This document shows, one piece after another, positions 1 to 8,906 of a DNA stretch of 64,000 nucleotides. Within the stretch, counting starts at the first letter, position 1. Every line of letters starts with the position of its first letter. The position numbers were made by a program, and so were the translations under genes. This DNA is from an uncultured Pseudomonadota bacterium (GTDB lineage: Bacteria > Pseudomonadota > Gammaproteobacteria > Methylococcales > Methylomonadaceae), in the NCBI GenBank assembly GCA_903928965.1, contig CAIYSZ010000057.1:35935-99934 (forward strand), read 5' to 3'. The notes below the pieces were generated by a model, which was not told where the DNA came from, did not search any database, and saw nothing but the letters and a program-made list of their open reading frames with translations.

Positions 1-393
1 GCCCCAATCGCTGATGCCGGACAGATTGATGCCCACGGGCGTGCCGCCCGTCGCCGGTTTGGCTGCCACCGCAATGGAAACCGAGCTTGCGGCGGAGCCT
101 TTGCTTCCGGTGCACGTCAGGGTATAAGTTTGCGTGCCAGTTAACCCGGATACGGTTTTGCTGCCTGATGCGCTTACCGCGCCGGACCAACCGCCGGAAG
201 CGGCGCAAGTTTGCGCGTTGGCCGCATTCCAGGTCAGGGTGGACGCGCCGTTATACACCACGGATGTTTGAGACGCGCTCAAGGAGACGTTCGGAGTATT
301 CGCCGCCGTCTTGACCGCGGCCATGCCATCCGCCGGCAACACTAGCGCGGGAATCAGCATGATTTGTAGTAGGTTTTGAATTCTCATTTTCAT
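1..393 (-). CDS. Secreted Ig-like-domain protein, N-terminal part only (truncated by window edge)
   Basis: Reverse strand opens with GGAG then ATG at 393: MKMRIQNLLQIMLIPALVLPADGMAAVKTAANTPNVSLSASQTSVVYNGASTLTWNAANAQTC...INLSGISDWG; open in frame to base 1, absent from the ORF track because no stop is in the window. Confidence 0.75.
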   Translation of the reverse strand, partial: MKMRIQNLLQIMLIPALVLPADGMAAVKTAANTPNVSLSASQTSVVYNGASTLTWNAANAQTCAASGGWSGAVSASGSKTVSGLTGTQTYTLTCTGSKGSAASSVSIAVAAKPATGGTPVGINLSGISDWG

Positions 394-752
394 TCTCCTC
401 ATCTTAGGTGGTTCAATAATTTCAGGAGTCGCAAGCAATTGACCGCTGGCTTTGTCTGATAAGCATGGCGTAAGCCGATTCAGTCATTATTGCATCCTCC
501 TATTAAATAGTTAAGGTCTACTCACTTAAAAATGTATCGGCTCAATCACCTAAGTGCGGTTACCTAAGTAGAATTACTTAATTTGACGCATAAATTAAAT
601 GGCTAGATATTAATTCATTGGATTGATATTTTGATTGACGAGCAAATGATGTACTTCACTATGCTCGGCGGCATCCTGATCGATTTGTTGCATACAATTT
701 ATGTTAGTTAATCCGCAGGCGAATTGACAAGAAAAATGTTTATACGAACTAA

Positions 753-777
753 ATTATGTTGTATATATACACATAAT
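753..777. repeat. Imperfect inverted repeat ATTATGT-t-GTATATATAC-ACATAAT in AT-rich intergenic region
   Basis: Direct reading; arms match apart from one bulged T; lies in the ~620-bp AT-rich gap between divergently oriented genes. Confidence 0.5.
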
Positions 778-1017
778 GTGTTGAATAAGGTTTTTTTATG
801 ATTGATTTTTGATTAAAAATAAGAATCATTGTTGTTTTGTGGATGTGTTTTTTAATGCGCGGCTTTGAGTTATGTTTGTGTAAATGCTTATATTGATTGT
901 TAAAAATGTGAGCGGTATAACAAAATTATTAGAAATCGCGGGTTGGAAATTAATAACAGTTTGCTATTATTTTAAATGTAAATGATAGATTTATTTTTTT
1001 AAAAAAGGAGAATTAAA

Positions 1018-3558
1018 ATGCGTTTAAAATCTCTATATTTAGCACTTTTGCTAAGTGGAGTAGCAAGCTCGGCGTACGCGGGGGCGTATGGCAGTTTGGC
1101 GAACTTTGATGTGGTGAACGATACCGGCAAAACGGCGCACGGTTTTGAAATTGATATCGAAGGTATACATTCAACCGATATTTCATCGTTGTTCGGCGCG
1201 GCTAACCGTTGGCCAAACATGGAGCGTTACGGCGCTCCGGTGGTGACCGACACCGGCGCCGGCGTCAAAATTGTATATCAAGCGACTTACAACGGCGTCT
1301 GGTCGGCCGGCACGCCGTCCGGCACCTTGCCGGTGAGTCCTTCCGACAGTTGCTGGCCGTTGGGTGCGCCGAGCTACGGCCCGCTCTATCCTTGCGACCA
1401 TTTTGGGGTCAGCGTCAACGTCCCGACGCCTAATGTCACCTCGTTCTGGCTAGTGGAAAGCGCGCCTGGCTCAAGCAGTTTGACGCCGGTGGCCGTCACG
1501 GTGCCTAATCCGGTGTGGACCGTGACCCCGGTTCCGCCGCCGGTGGTGATTCCAGCGGGTTATGTGCCGCCGCCGCCGCAAGTGAACGTCGCCATAGCCG
1601 CGCCACAGCCTTTGGGTTATGAATTCGGCGAGCCGCGCTGGGTTAAAGTCACCGCTACCGGCGCCTTGCAGGATGTGGCGATTGAGGATTTGGTGGCGGA
1701 AAACGCGATCATCAAAAAAGCCCAAACGCAAACCCAAATTGAATGGCAATTATTGCAAGTGGATTCCGGTTCTCCAGGGTCCGGCCAAATCGATTTAAGC
1801 GGCGTGGCCTTGGACCCCGGCGCAACCGGCGTGGTCTACCGGTTTGAGTTTTATCAATACACCGGCGCGCTAGACCCGTCAACCAACGAAGCCTTGCCGG
1901 GCCCCAATGGCGATACCCCAGGCGCAAACGGTCCTAGCCCTGGAGATTTGGGTAAATTTCTGGTCGCGCAAAACGCCGGCATCAATTTCGACGGCGTGAT
2001 TCCACCACCGCCGCCGCTGCCTATCGCGCCTAGCATTAACGCTATCATTAACGGCGCCACGGTGAATTCAGCGTACTCGCAAGCGATTAACGCCACTCCC
2101 GGCGTCGCCGGCGATACGCTGACTTATAGCGTGACCGGTCTGCCGGCCGGCTTATCTTTAAGCGGCAACACCATTTCCGGCACGCCAACCACGGTGGGTA
2201 CGTACCCCATAGTGATTAAGGTGACCGATTCCGTCAATGGTTTAAGCACTTCGGCAAGCACTAATTTGCAAGTCGCCGATTCGGCCATTGTGTTCCCTAA
2301 TCCGTTTACCTTGAATCAGGCAACCGTGGGCGTTTCCTATAGCCAGCCGTTGAGCGTTACCGGCGGTTACGGCGCGATTAGTTTCTCCGACCCGGTGAAA
2401 TCTTTACCGGCCGGCTTGGTAATTTCCGGCGCGGCAATTACCGGCAAGGCCACCACCGCCGGTTCTTATAATGTGACGATTCAAGCCAAGGATTCCCTGG
2501 GATACACCCAAGTGGACACGGCGACATTGACGGTGGCTTCCGCGGTCAATCCGCCGCCGGTTCCATGCTCGGGAAGCAACAAAGTCATTTCCGCGGTCAA
2601 TAAATATTGGCTGGATATCGCCGGCGGTTTGGCCAATGGCGGACAAAGCGTGAATTATGCTCCTAAGGCCAACACCACATTCGTGTCGCCGGCTACCAAT
2701 TTTGTGGCGGGCGAGTTGGTGAGTTATTCAGGAACCTTGGATAATGTTGGTTTCTGCGTGGCTACCAGTATGACGGTAGCGCCGGGTTTAAGCTTGACTC
2801 CGGTGACCTTGCCGGTTGGCGCGGTGGGCAGCGTTTACACGGCTACCGCTATTACTCCGGCTGGCGGCGTTAAGCCTTATACCGTTAGCGTCAGCGGCTT
2901 GCCGAAAGGGTTGAGTTTTGACGGCGCTAAAATCAGCGGCACGCCGGCTTTGGGAAGCAACGGAAGCTTTACCGTGGTGGTTTCAATTAACGATAATATC
3001 GGCGAGACGGTCAACACAAATTTGAACTTGACCATTAACCCGGCGCCCGCCATCGTGTTGGGGGCGACCTCATTGCCCGCGACCGGTAAACTGAATACTG
3101 CCTACACCGGTTCGGTATCCGCGACTGGCGGCTTAGGCGGTTTGACTTGGAGCGCGGCGGGTTTGCCGGGCGGCGTGACCGTGCAAGCCAAGGGTACGGT
3201 CTCCGGAAAGCCGACCGCGGCGGGTGTGTTTAACCCGGTATTTACCGTAACCGACGGCATTGGTCAAAAATCCACGGAAAACGCCACCATTACCGTGCTG
3301 TCGCCGATCACCATTACGGGTGTAAGCGCCTCCGCCGCCAATAAAGTCGGAAAAGCGTTTTCGTCAAACTTGACAATCACCGGCGGATACGGCGCGTTGA
3401 CCTGGACGGCTACTGGTTTGCCGAGCGGACTGAATGTCGCCAATGGCCTTATTTACGGCACGCCTAGCAAGGCGGGAACCTTTAATCCCACGGTAAAAGT
3501 GACGGATGCATTGGGCGATACAGCTTCTAAATCCGTAAAACTGGTGATTTCGCCTTAA
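1018..3558 (+). CDS. Secreted multi-Ig (He_PIG-like) repeat protein
   Basis: Signal peptide MRLKSLYLALLLSGVASSAYA; repeated LPAGLSLSGNTISGTPTTVGTYPIVIKVTDS-type units; proline-rich linkers; AAGGAG upstream of ATG. Confidence 0.85.
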   Translation: MRLKSLYLALLLSGVASSAYAGAYGSLANFDVVNDTGKTAHGFEIDIEGIHSTDISSLFGAANRWPNMERYGAPVVTDTGAGVKIVYQATYNGVWSAGTPSGTLPVSPSDSCWPLGAPSYGPLYPCDHFGVSVNVPTPNVTSFWLVESAPGSSSLTPVAVTVPNPVWTVTPVPPPVVIPAGYVPPPPQVNVAIAAPQPLGYEFGEPRWVKVTATGALQDVAIEDLVAENAIIKKAQTQTQIEWQLLQVDSGSPGSGQIDLSGVALDPGATGVVYRFEFYQYTGALDPSTNEALPGPNGDTPGANGPSPGDLGKFLVAQNAGINFDGVIPPPPPLPIAPSINAIINGATVNSAYSQAINATPGVAGDTLTYSVTGLPAGLSLSGNTISGTPTTVGTYPIVIKVTDSVNGLSTSASTNLQVADSAIVFPNPFTLNQATVGVSYSQPLSVTGGYGAISFSDPVKSLPAGLVISGAAITGKATTAGSYNVTIQAKDSLGYTQVDTATLTVASAVNPPPVPCSGSNKVISAVNKYWLDIAGGLANGGQSVNYAPKANTTFVSPATNFVAGELVSYSGTLDNVGFCVATSMTVAPGLSLTPVTLPVGAVGSVYTATAITPAGGVKPYTVSVSGLPKGLSFDGAKISGTPALGSNGSFTVVVSINDNIGETVNTNLNLTINPAPAIVLGATSLPATGKLNTAYTGSVSATGGLGGLTWSAAGLPGGVTVQAKGTVSGKPTAAGVFNPVFTVTDGIGQKSTENATITVLSPITITGVSASAANKVGKAFSSNLTITGGYGALTWTATGLPSGLNVANGLIYGTPSKAGTFNPTVKVTDALGDTASKSVKLVISP

Positions 3559-3602
3559 GGTAAAACAAGCCCGCCGGCTGATTAGGCGGGTTGCATAAAA
3601 GA

Positions 3603-3633
3603 GCGGATGCGGTTGACGCATCCGCTTTTTTTT
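3603..3633 (+). terminator. Rho-independent terminator
   Basis: GCGGATGCG-gttga-CGCATCCGC followed by eight T, 45 bp after the stop of the Ig-repeat gene. Confidence 0.85.
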
Positions 3634-3643
3634 ATCGAGACGA

Positions 3644-3709
3644 TCACCATCCCCCGCCCAAGGCTTTATACATGGCTACGTGCGTGGTCGCCCAGGCCAG
3701 CCGGCTTCA
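3644..3709 (-). pseudogene. C-terminal remnant of NodT-family RND efflux outer membrane lipoprotein
   Basis: Reverse strand reads *SRLAWATTHVAMYKALGGGW*, matching the characteristic NodT C-terminus (VALYKALGGGW); interrupted by a stop immediately upstream. Confidence 0.6.
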
Positions 3710-3932
3710 AGCCAGACAACAGCGCCAAGGTATGCCGGGTGTTTTTGATCTGCGCGGATAGTCGGGTTGAACGCCAATTCATAGGCCGCCGTGAATTGGC
3801 GTCGCCGAGCTTTGAGCGAGAAAAATCGTGATGAAGTTCTAAAAAATGTTGAATCGTTAAGATTTATGTTTATAGATGACATACACTGATTCGCACGATG
3901 TTTGCATCATTAGTTATTACTTGGAGGTTGCC

Positions 3933-4394
3933 ATGTCAGTTACTGACGTTACCGAGCCGAATTATCAAGAATGCGCCGATTGCACTTGTTTTAGCTTGCG
4001 CAAGGCTAGCCGCGCCGTTAGTCAATTATACGACGACGCATTCCGCGAGATCGGCATCCGCGGCACCCAATTTTCCTTGCTCGTGGCGATTAAAACGGCT
4101 GAGCCGGTGTTGGTGACGCGTCTGGCTGAATTTACCGTGATGGATAGAACCACGTTAACCCGCAATTTGGATATCCTGGTTAAGCAAAACCTGGTGCAGA
4201 TTAGTCCCGGCCGTGACCGGCGCACCCGTGTGGTGAGTTTGTCGGAACAAGGGGAAGCCGTTTTGGCTACCGCTTATCCATTGTGGCGGCAGACGCAAAG
4301 TCAAATTGAGGCGTTGATGCAGGAGCAACGCTTGAAAGCCTTGTTGTCCGAGCTTTCCGGTTTGGTCAAGGCCGTGCAATTAAACGCCGCCTGA
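3933..4394 (+). CDS. MarR family winged-helix transcriptional regulator
   Basis: GGAGG RBS then ATG at 3933; MSVTDVTEPNYQECADCTCFSLRKASRAVSQLYD... TRLAEFTVMDRTTLTRNLDILVKQNLVQISPGRDRRTRVVSLSEQG. Confidence 0.85.
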   Translation: MSVTDVTEPNYQECADCTCFSLRKASRAVSQLYDDAFREIGIRGTQFSLLVAIKTAEPVLVTRLAEFTVMDRTTLTRNLDILVKQNLVQISPGRDRRTRVVSLSEQGEAVLATAYPLWRQTQSQIEALMQEQRLKALLSELSGLVKAVQLNAA

Positions 4395-4444
4395 CCGGCT
4401 TTGCTTTTTAAGCCTGCCGCAAGTAAAATACAGATTTTCTGTTT

Positions 4445-5014
4445 ATGTCTGATGCTTTGGCTTTACGAATTGACGCAATTTTGCCGCAAACTCAATGCGG
4501 TAAATGCGGTTACGCAGGCTGTTGGCCGTATGCGCAAGCCTTGAGTGCGGGAAACGCCGATCTCAACCGCTGTCCGCCGGGCGGCGAGGCCGGTATCCGC
4601 GCCTTGGCCGATTTATTAGGGCGGCCGGTCAAACCTTTGGCCGCGGAATGCGGCGTGGAGCGGCCGCGCCTGACGGCAATCATTGACGAGAGTTTGTGCG
4701 TGGGCTGTGTGAAATGCATCCCGCCATGCCCGGTGGACGCCATACTGGGCGCGGCCAAGCAAATGCACACGGTATTGCACGCCTTATGCACCGGCTGCGA
4801 ACTATGCCTGCCGGCGTGTCCAGTGGACTGCATTAGTTTGGTTCCGGCGCAAAATCCGGTCTGGGACCATTCGGACGCGGCGCTGGCCCGGAAGCGATAC
4901 CAATCGCGGCTCCAGCGTTTGGCGCGGCTGGAGGCGGAGCAAGCCGAAGCCAGACGCCGGCAAAAGGAAAAATTATTGCAAGCGGGGTTGCTGAAAGCCG
5001 ATAATGCTAATTAA
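4445..5014 (+). CDS. rsxB: RnfB/RsxB-type electron transport ferredoxin subunit
   Basis: 4Fe-4S motif [16 protein letters not shown] plus two CxxCxxCxxxCP clusters; typical RnfB order, without N-terminal TM helix. Confidence 0.85.
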   Translation: MSDALALRIDAILPQTQCGKCGYAGCWPYAQALSAGNADLNRCPPGGEAGIRALADLLGRPVKPLAAECGVERPRLTAIIDESLCVGCVKCIPPCPVDAILGAAKQMHTVLHALCTGCELCLPACPVDCISLVPAQNPVWDHSDAALARKRYQSRLQRLARLEAEQAEARRRQKEKLLQAGLLKADNAN

Positions 5015-5064
5015 TGTTATGTTGAATGGCGGTTTTTGTTATAATTTCCAGCTAACTTCAAAAT

Positions 5065-5141
5065 GCGCCCTTAGCTCAGCTGGATAGAGCGCGGCCCTCC
5101 GGAGGCCGAGGTCAGAGGTTCGAATCCTCTAGGGCGCGCCA
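5065..5141 (+). tRNA. tRNA-Arg(CCG)
   Basis: Cloverleaf: acceptor GCGCCCT/AGGGCGC, D-arm GCTCAGCTGGATAGAGC, anticodon loop CTCCGGA (CCG), T-arm AGAGGTTCGAATCCTCT, encoded CCA. Confidence 0.95.
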
Positions 5142-5194
5142 TTTGATATTCGCCCTTACCATCATCTTTTCGGCTGATAACGGTTCTTAAAGAC

Positions 5195-6256
5195 TTATTT
5201 GTTTTTCGACCCGGTTATAAGTTTACCGCCTAAGCTTTTCAAACGCTTGACCATTTGCTCTTTCATCTGCTCCCGCCCGATGTTATGTCTTAATCCGCTA
5301 GCCAAACCGGTTACCTGATCGGTTGAAGTACGTTCTCCGTAAAACACCAGCGTTCCGTCTCGAAAGGGAAGCGCGCCTACGGTCAGATGGCTCGAATTAT
5401 AGGAGTGTCCGACATAAAATTGCCGGGCTAGCATCAAGGCGCCGGTTTTGGTGATCAGTAGAAAATGGTGTCCTAAAATTGCCGTTGGCCGGTTTTCAAC
5501 CTGACGATTCATCCAGTAAAAACGTTCTTCAATACCATTAGGCAACGCTTCCGGATAGTTGAGCCAGCCATGAAATATTTGGGGAAACAGTTGTGCCAGC
5601 ACCTTGTTATTTTCGGCGGCGATGCGCAGTTCGGTAGCGGGGTCGGCAACACCGTTGTCGCGGGAATAAGCCGCTATTCCGGCCAGACCCTGCGCCCGGT
5701 AAGTTTGGTAGCGTTGCAGCAGAATTTCGCGGTATTTTTGGCTAATAACTTCAACCACGTTTATTTTGTCTGTATCGGCAATCGCGTTTTTGATGGCGGC
5801 AAAACTTGAAATTTCTTGACTGGATAGATTAAAGCGGTCACCCGCTTCGGCATTCAAAAGGTCCAGGGCTTCATCCGTTTGACTATCGGTAAAGCCAAAT
5901 CGCTTGAAGGCAATGACATCCGCATTAGGGCTGATTTCCTGATACGCGGTGATGGCCGGATCAACCGAGAGTAGATCGCCATTTTTTATATAATCCACGG
6001 TGCGCTCAAAAGGAACCGGAAAAAAGATGGCGATACTCATCGCCAATTCTTTGCCGGTCGCTTCCGGGATATCATGGAAAATGATTTCGCCATGATTCAG
6101 CTTGTCTATTTGTTGCCGCGGAATCCCAAGCAGATTAAGCACTTCTTCCAATGAAGGCGCGGTAGCCGCCATGGCCGCGGAAATGTAAGTCAGGCTAAGC
6201 AGAAAAAACCATGCGCCTAATCTCAGTCTGTTGTTTAATACACGATTCAGTTTCAT
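5195..6256 (-). CDS. Putative secreted protein of unknown function
   Basis: Track ORF 5195..6349; internal start MKLNRVLNNRLRLGAWFFLLSLTYISAAMA gives a clean signal peptide. Confidence 0.65.
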   Translation of the reverse strand: MKLNRVLNNRLRLGAWFFLLSLTYISAAMAATAPSLEEVLNLLGIPRQQIDKLNHGEIIFHDIPEATGKELAMSIAIFFPVPFERTVDYIKNGDLLSVDPAITAYQEISPNADVIAFKRFGFTDSQTDEALDLLNAEAGDRFNLSSQEISSFAAIKNAIADTDKINVVEVISQKYREILLQRYQTYRAQGLAGIAAYSRDNGVADPATELRIAAENNKVLAQLFPQIFHGWLNYPEALPNGIEERFYWMNRQVENRPTAILGHHFLLITKTGALMLARQFYVGHSYNSSHLTVGALPFRDGTLVFYGERTSTDQVTGLASGLRHNIGREQMKEQMVKRLKSLGGKLITGSKNK

Positions 6257-6470
6257 AGCAAAGCAAGGGTTGAAAAAAGGGAGGCTTGGCATGCCGTAGA
6301 TAGTCCCGTCCAAGGTATCGATACGCTTTGGGTAGCGGCTTGGCGGCAAATTTTAACAAATCGTGCAATAGGATGTTTTACTTCCATTTATGGCATAAAA
6401 TGTTACTATAGAGAAAGATGGTGCGCTCTAGTTCGCTTGCCCCTCGTGATTAATTGTTTAAGGAGTTGAC

Positions 6471-8873
6471 ATGACCCAGTATATTGTTTCAGGCGTGGCT
6501 AGCGCCCATTTAGTATTGAGTAACGGCGATTCCGAAATCGTCGAGAACAAAGGACATGGAAATTGGACCACGGTTTTCGGCGGCGGTACGGTCGAGGTTT
6601 ATGCCCGCGGCGCAACCACTGAAACGGATTTGAAATCCGGCGGTAAGGAATTGGTTTTTAGCGATGGAGGCGCGCTTAAAACGATTATATCCCGAGGCGG
6701 TATAGAGACCGTTTTTGGCGGCGGCACGGATATTTCCGCCAGCATAGGCAGCGGCGGCGAGCTGGTTGTCTCTTCCGGCGGGCTCGCTGAATACACTATC
6801 TTATCCTACGGCGGCCAGGAATATGTGCACAGCGGCGCAAGCGTTCTCAGCTCTATAATTGATCAGGGCGGCGACGAAATTTTATACAGCGGGGCGACCG
6901 TTTCCGGCGATATCGTCAACAGCGTAGCGGCGCTTAATGTTGGCGCGGGGGCAAGCGCTAACAGCGTATTGGTTGAATCCGGTGGTTTGTTGCAGGTTAA
7001 TTCGGGCGGCGTCGTCAGCGGCAGTTTAGTGAGCGGTCAGGAAACCATTATCTCCGGCGGCCAAGGTTATAACGATAGCGCCAGTTGGGATGGTGAGATT
7101 CTGGTCAATGGCGGCGTGGAGCGCGTAACCCCCAAAAATAGTGCGACAGGCGTTAGCTTGATTAGCGGCGGCCATGAAGTTATTAGTTCAGGTGGTTTCT
7201 CTTTCGACACTACGGTTAACAGCGCCGGTTTGTTGACGGTTTCCAGCGGCGCGGCCGATTACAACACATTATTGAATCAAGGCGGCTCGGAAATCGTCTC
7301 CAGCGGCGGGGCGTCTTGGTATGCCCTGGTTTATGGCGGTCAAATAACCATTCAATCCGGGGGTAAATTTGAACGCGGCGCGCTTAGCGGTGCAACTATG
7401 GATGTGTATAGGGGTGCGATAGTGTCGTTTACCGCTCTTAGCAATGGTGGCGGCGAAATCATCCACTCCGGCGCCGTGGCATATTCAAACACGGTGTTTA
7501 GCGGCGCTTCGGTTACGGTGCTGTCCGGCGGCGAGGATCATGGCGGCTGGGTTTATAGTGGCGGTTCCTTGCTTATTTCATCCGGCGGCGTCGGTTACAA
7601 CGATGGGGCCTATGCTTTCGGAGGCGTTATAGTTCTTGGGGGAACGGAGCGCGTGTACCAGGGCCAAGTGGATTATGTAACCCTGAGCAGCGGCGGAGTC
7701 ATGCTGGTTAGCGGGCGTGGCGAGGCGCAAGACACCACGGTTAATAACGGCGGCACGCTCTATATTTCCAGCGGCGGCTCGGATTATGCTTCAACATTGA
7801 ATAGCGGCGGCAAGGAAATTTTGTTTAGCGGCGCCAGCGGGAATGAAACCGTCTTGAATAGCGGCGCGAACCTAATTATTGATTCCGGGGCGGTTCTCAA
7901 TTATAGCGACGTGAATAGCGGTTGTACGTTGTTCGTGCATAACGGCGCCGATGTCAGCCTTACCAGAATCAACAGTGGCGCTAAGGAAGTCGTGCTGAGC
8001 GGCGGAACCGGGTTTGGGGATTATATAGCCAGTGGCGGTATGGAAACCGTGTCTTCCGGCGGGGTGGTCAGCTTCAGTCATGTTTACTCGGGAGGCCAGG
8101 AGTTTATCAATTCCGGCGGGGAGGGTTACAACGGTTACGCTTTTGTTCCGGGCGGGATACAGGTCAACAGCGGCGGCGTCGAATACGCCTCTAATGGCGC
8201 TTCTACCGAGCAGGTGATTTTGAATAGCGGCGGAGCTGAGTATATTCTGAGCAACGCGCAAGGTTTAAGTACCACCATAAACAGCGGCGGCGCGGAATAT
8301 GTAGCCAGCGGCGGCTTTTCCATAGGCGCAAGCCTTTATCAAGGCGGCCGGGAATTTATCGCCAGCGGCGCTTATTCGGTATCCGATCAGATTTATAGCG
8401 GGGCGGTGTTGAATGTCGGTTCCGGCGCTGTCTCCCAGGATACCGTGATCTATAGCGGCGGTTTGGAAACTATTTCCGCGGGCGGATTAGGGTTTTACTA
8501 CTCGGTTTCTCCCGGCGGCGAAGTGGATGTGTTAAGCGGGGGACGGTTAGATATATTCGATTCCGCCGGTGGAGTTACCGTAAGCCCAGGCGCGGTCTTG
8601 GATTTTTCGTGGGCTTATAGCGCAACCGACGTCAGCTTAACTTCCGCTAATCAACTTCAAGTCATCAGCGGCGGTGAAGTGCTCGCCTCGGTAAATCTGA
8701 TTGGCAATACGGCCGGTTACACTTTCACAGCCTATTCCGACGGCTATATCGGAACCGATGTGCTGGTTGGCCTTGGGCCGGCCGCTGCTCCGGCGGCTTT
8801 AATCGGACCTTCGCCCGCCGGCGGGCAGCAAGATATCGCGTTGGTCGGCGTGCACGCTTTGTCGCTGGCCTAA
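6471..8873 (+). CDS. AIDA-type repeat protein (autotransporter passenger-like repeats, no beta-barrel)
   Basis: AAGGAG RBS; recurring ~19-residue SGGxExVxSGGxxxxTxxx repeats (more than twenty SGG motifs); no signal peptide at N-terminus and no barrel at C-terminus. Confidence 0.8.
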   Translation: MTQYIVSGVASAHLVLSNGDSEIVENKGHGNWTTVFGGGTVEVYARGATTETDLKSGGKELVFSDGGALKTIISRGGIETVFGGGTDISASIGSGGELVVSSGGLAEYTILSYGGQEYVHSGASVLSSIIDQGGDEILYSGATVSGDIVNSVAALNVGAGASANSVLVESGGLLQVNSGGVVSGSLVSGQETIISGGQGYNDSASWDGEILVNGGVERVTPKNSATGVSLISGGHEVISSGGFSFDTTVNSAGLLTVSSGAADYNTLLNQGGSEIVSSGGASWYALVYGGQITIQSGGKFERGALSGATMDVYRGAIVSFTALSNGGGEIIHSGAVAYSNTVFSGASVTVLSGGEDHGGWVYSGGSLLISSGGVGYNDGAYAFGGVIVLGGTERVYQGQVDYVTLSSGGVMLVSGRGEAQDTTVNNGGTLYISSGGSDYASTLNSGGKEILFSGASGNETVLNSGANLIIDSGAVLNYSDVNSGCTLFVHNGADVSLTRINSGAKEVVLSGGTGFGDYIASGGMETVSSGGVVSFSHVYSGGQEFINSGGEGYNGYAFVPGGIQVNSGGVEYASNGASTEQVILNSGGAEYILSNAQGLSTTINSGGAEYVASGGFSIGASLYQGGREFIASGAYSVSDQIYSGAVLNVGSGAVSQDTVIYSGGLETISAGGLGFYYSVSPGGEVDVLSGGRLDIFDSAGGVTVSPGAVLDFSWAYSATDVSLTSANQLQVISGGEVLASVNLIGNTAGYTFTAYSDGYIGTDVLVGLGPAAAPAALIGPSPAGGQQDIALVGVHALSLA

Positions 8874-8906
8874 GCCGGATTTAGCGGCGGACGATCAAGA
8901 CTGGAA

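Noticed and set aside
7872-8261. 129-aa minus-strand ORF
   Set aside because: Antisense to the AIDA-repeat gene; repeat-derived shadow ORF.
6600-8700. Dense GGCGGC-containing periodic DNA repeats
   Set aside because: Explained by the protein-level AIDA repeats; not a CRISPR or non-coding satellite.
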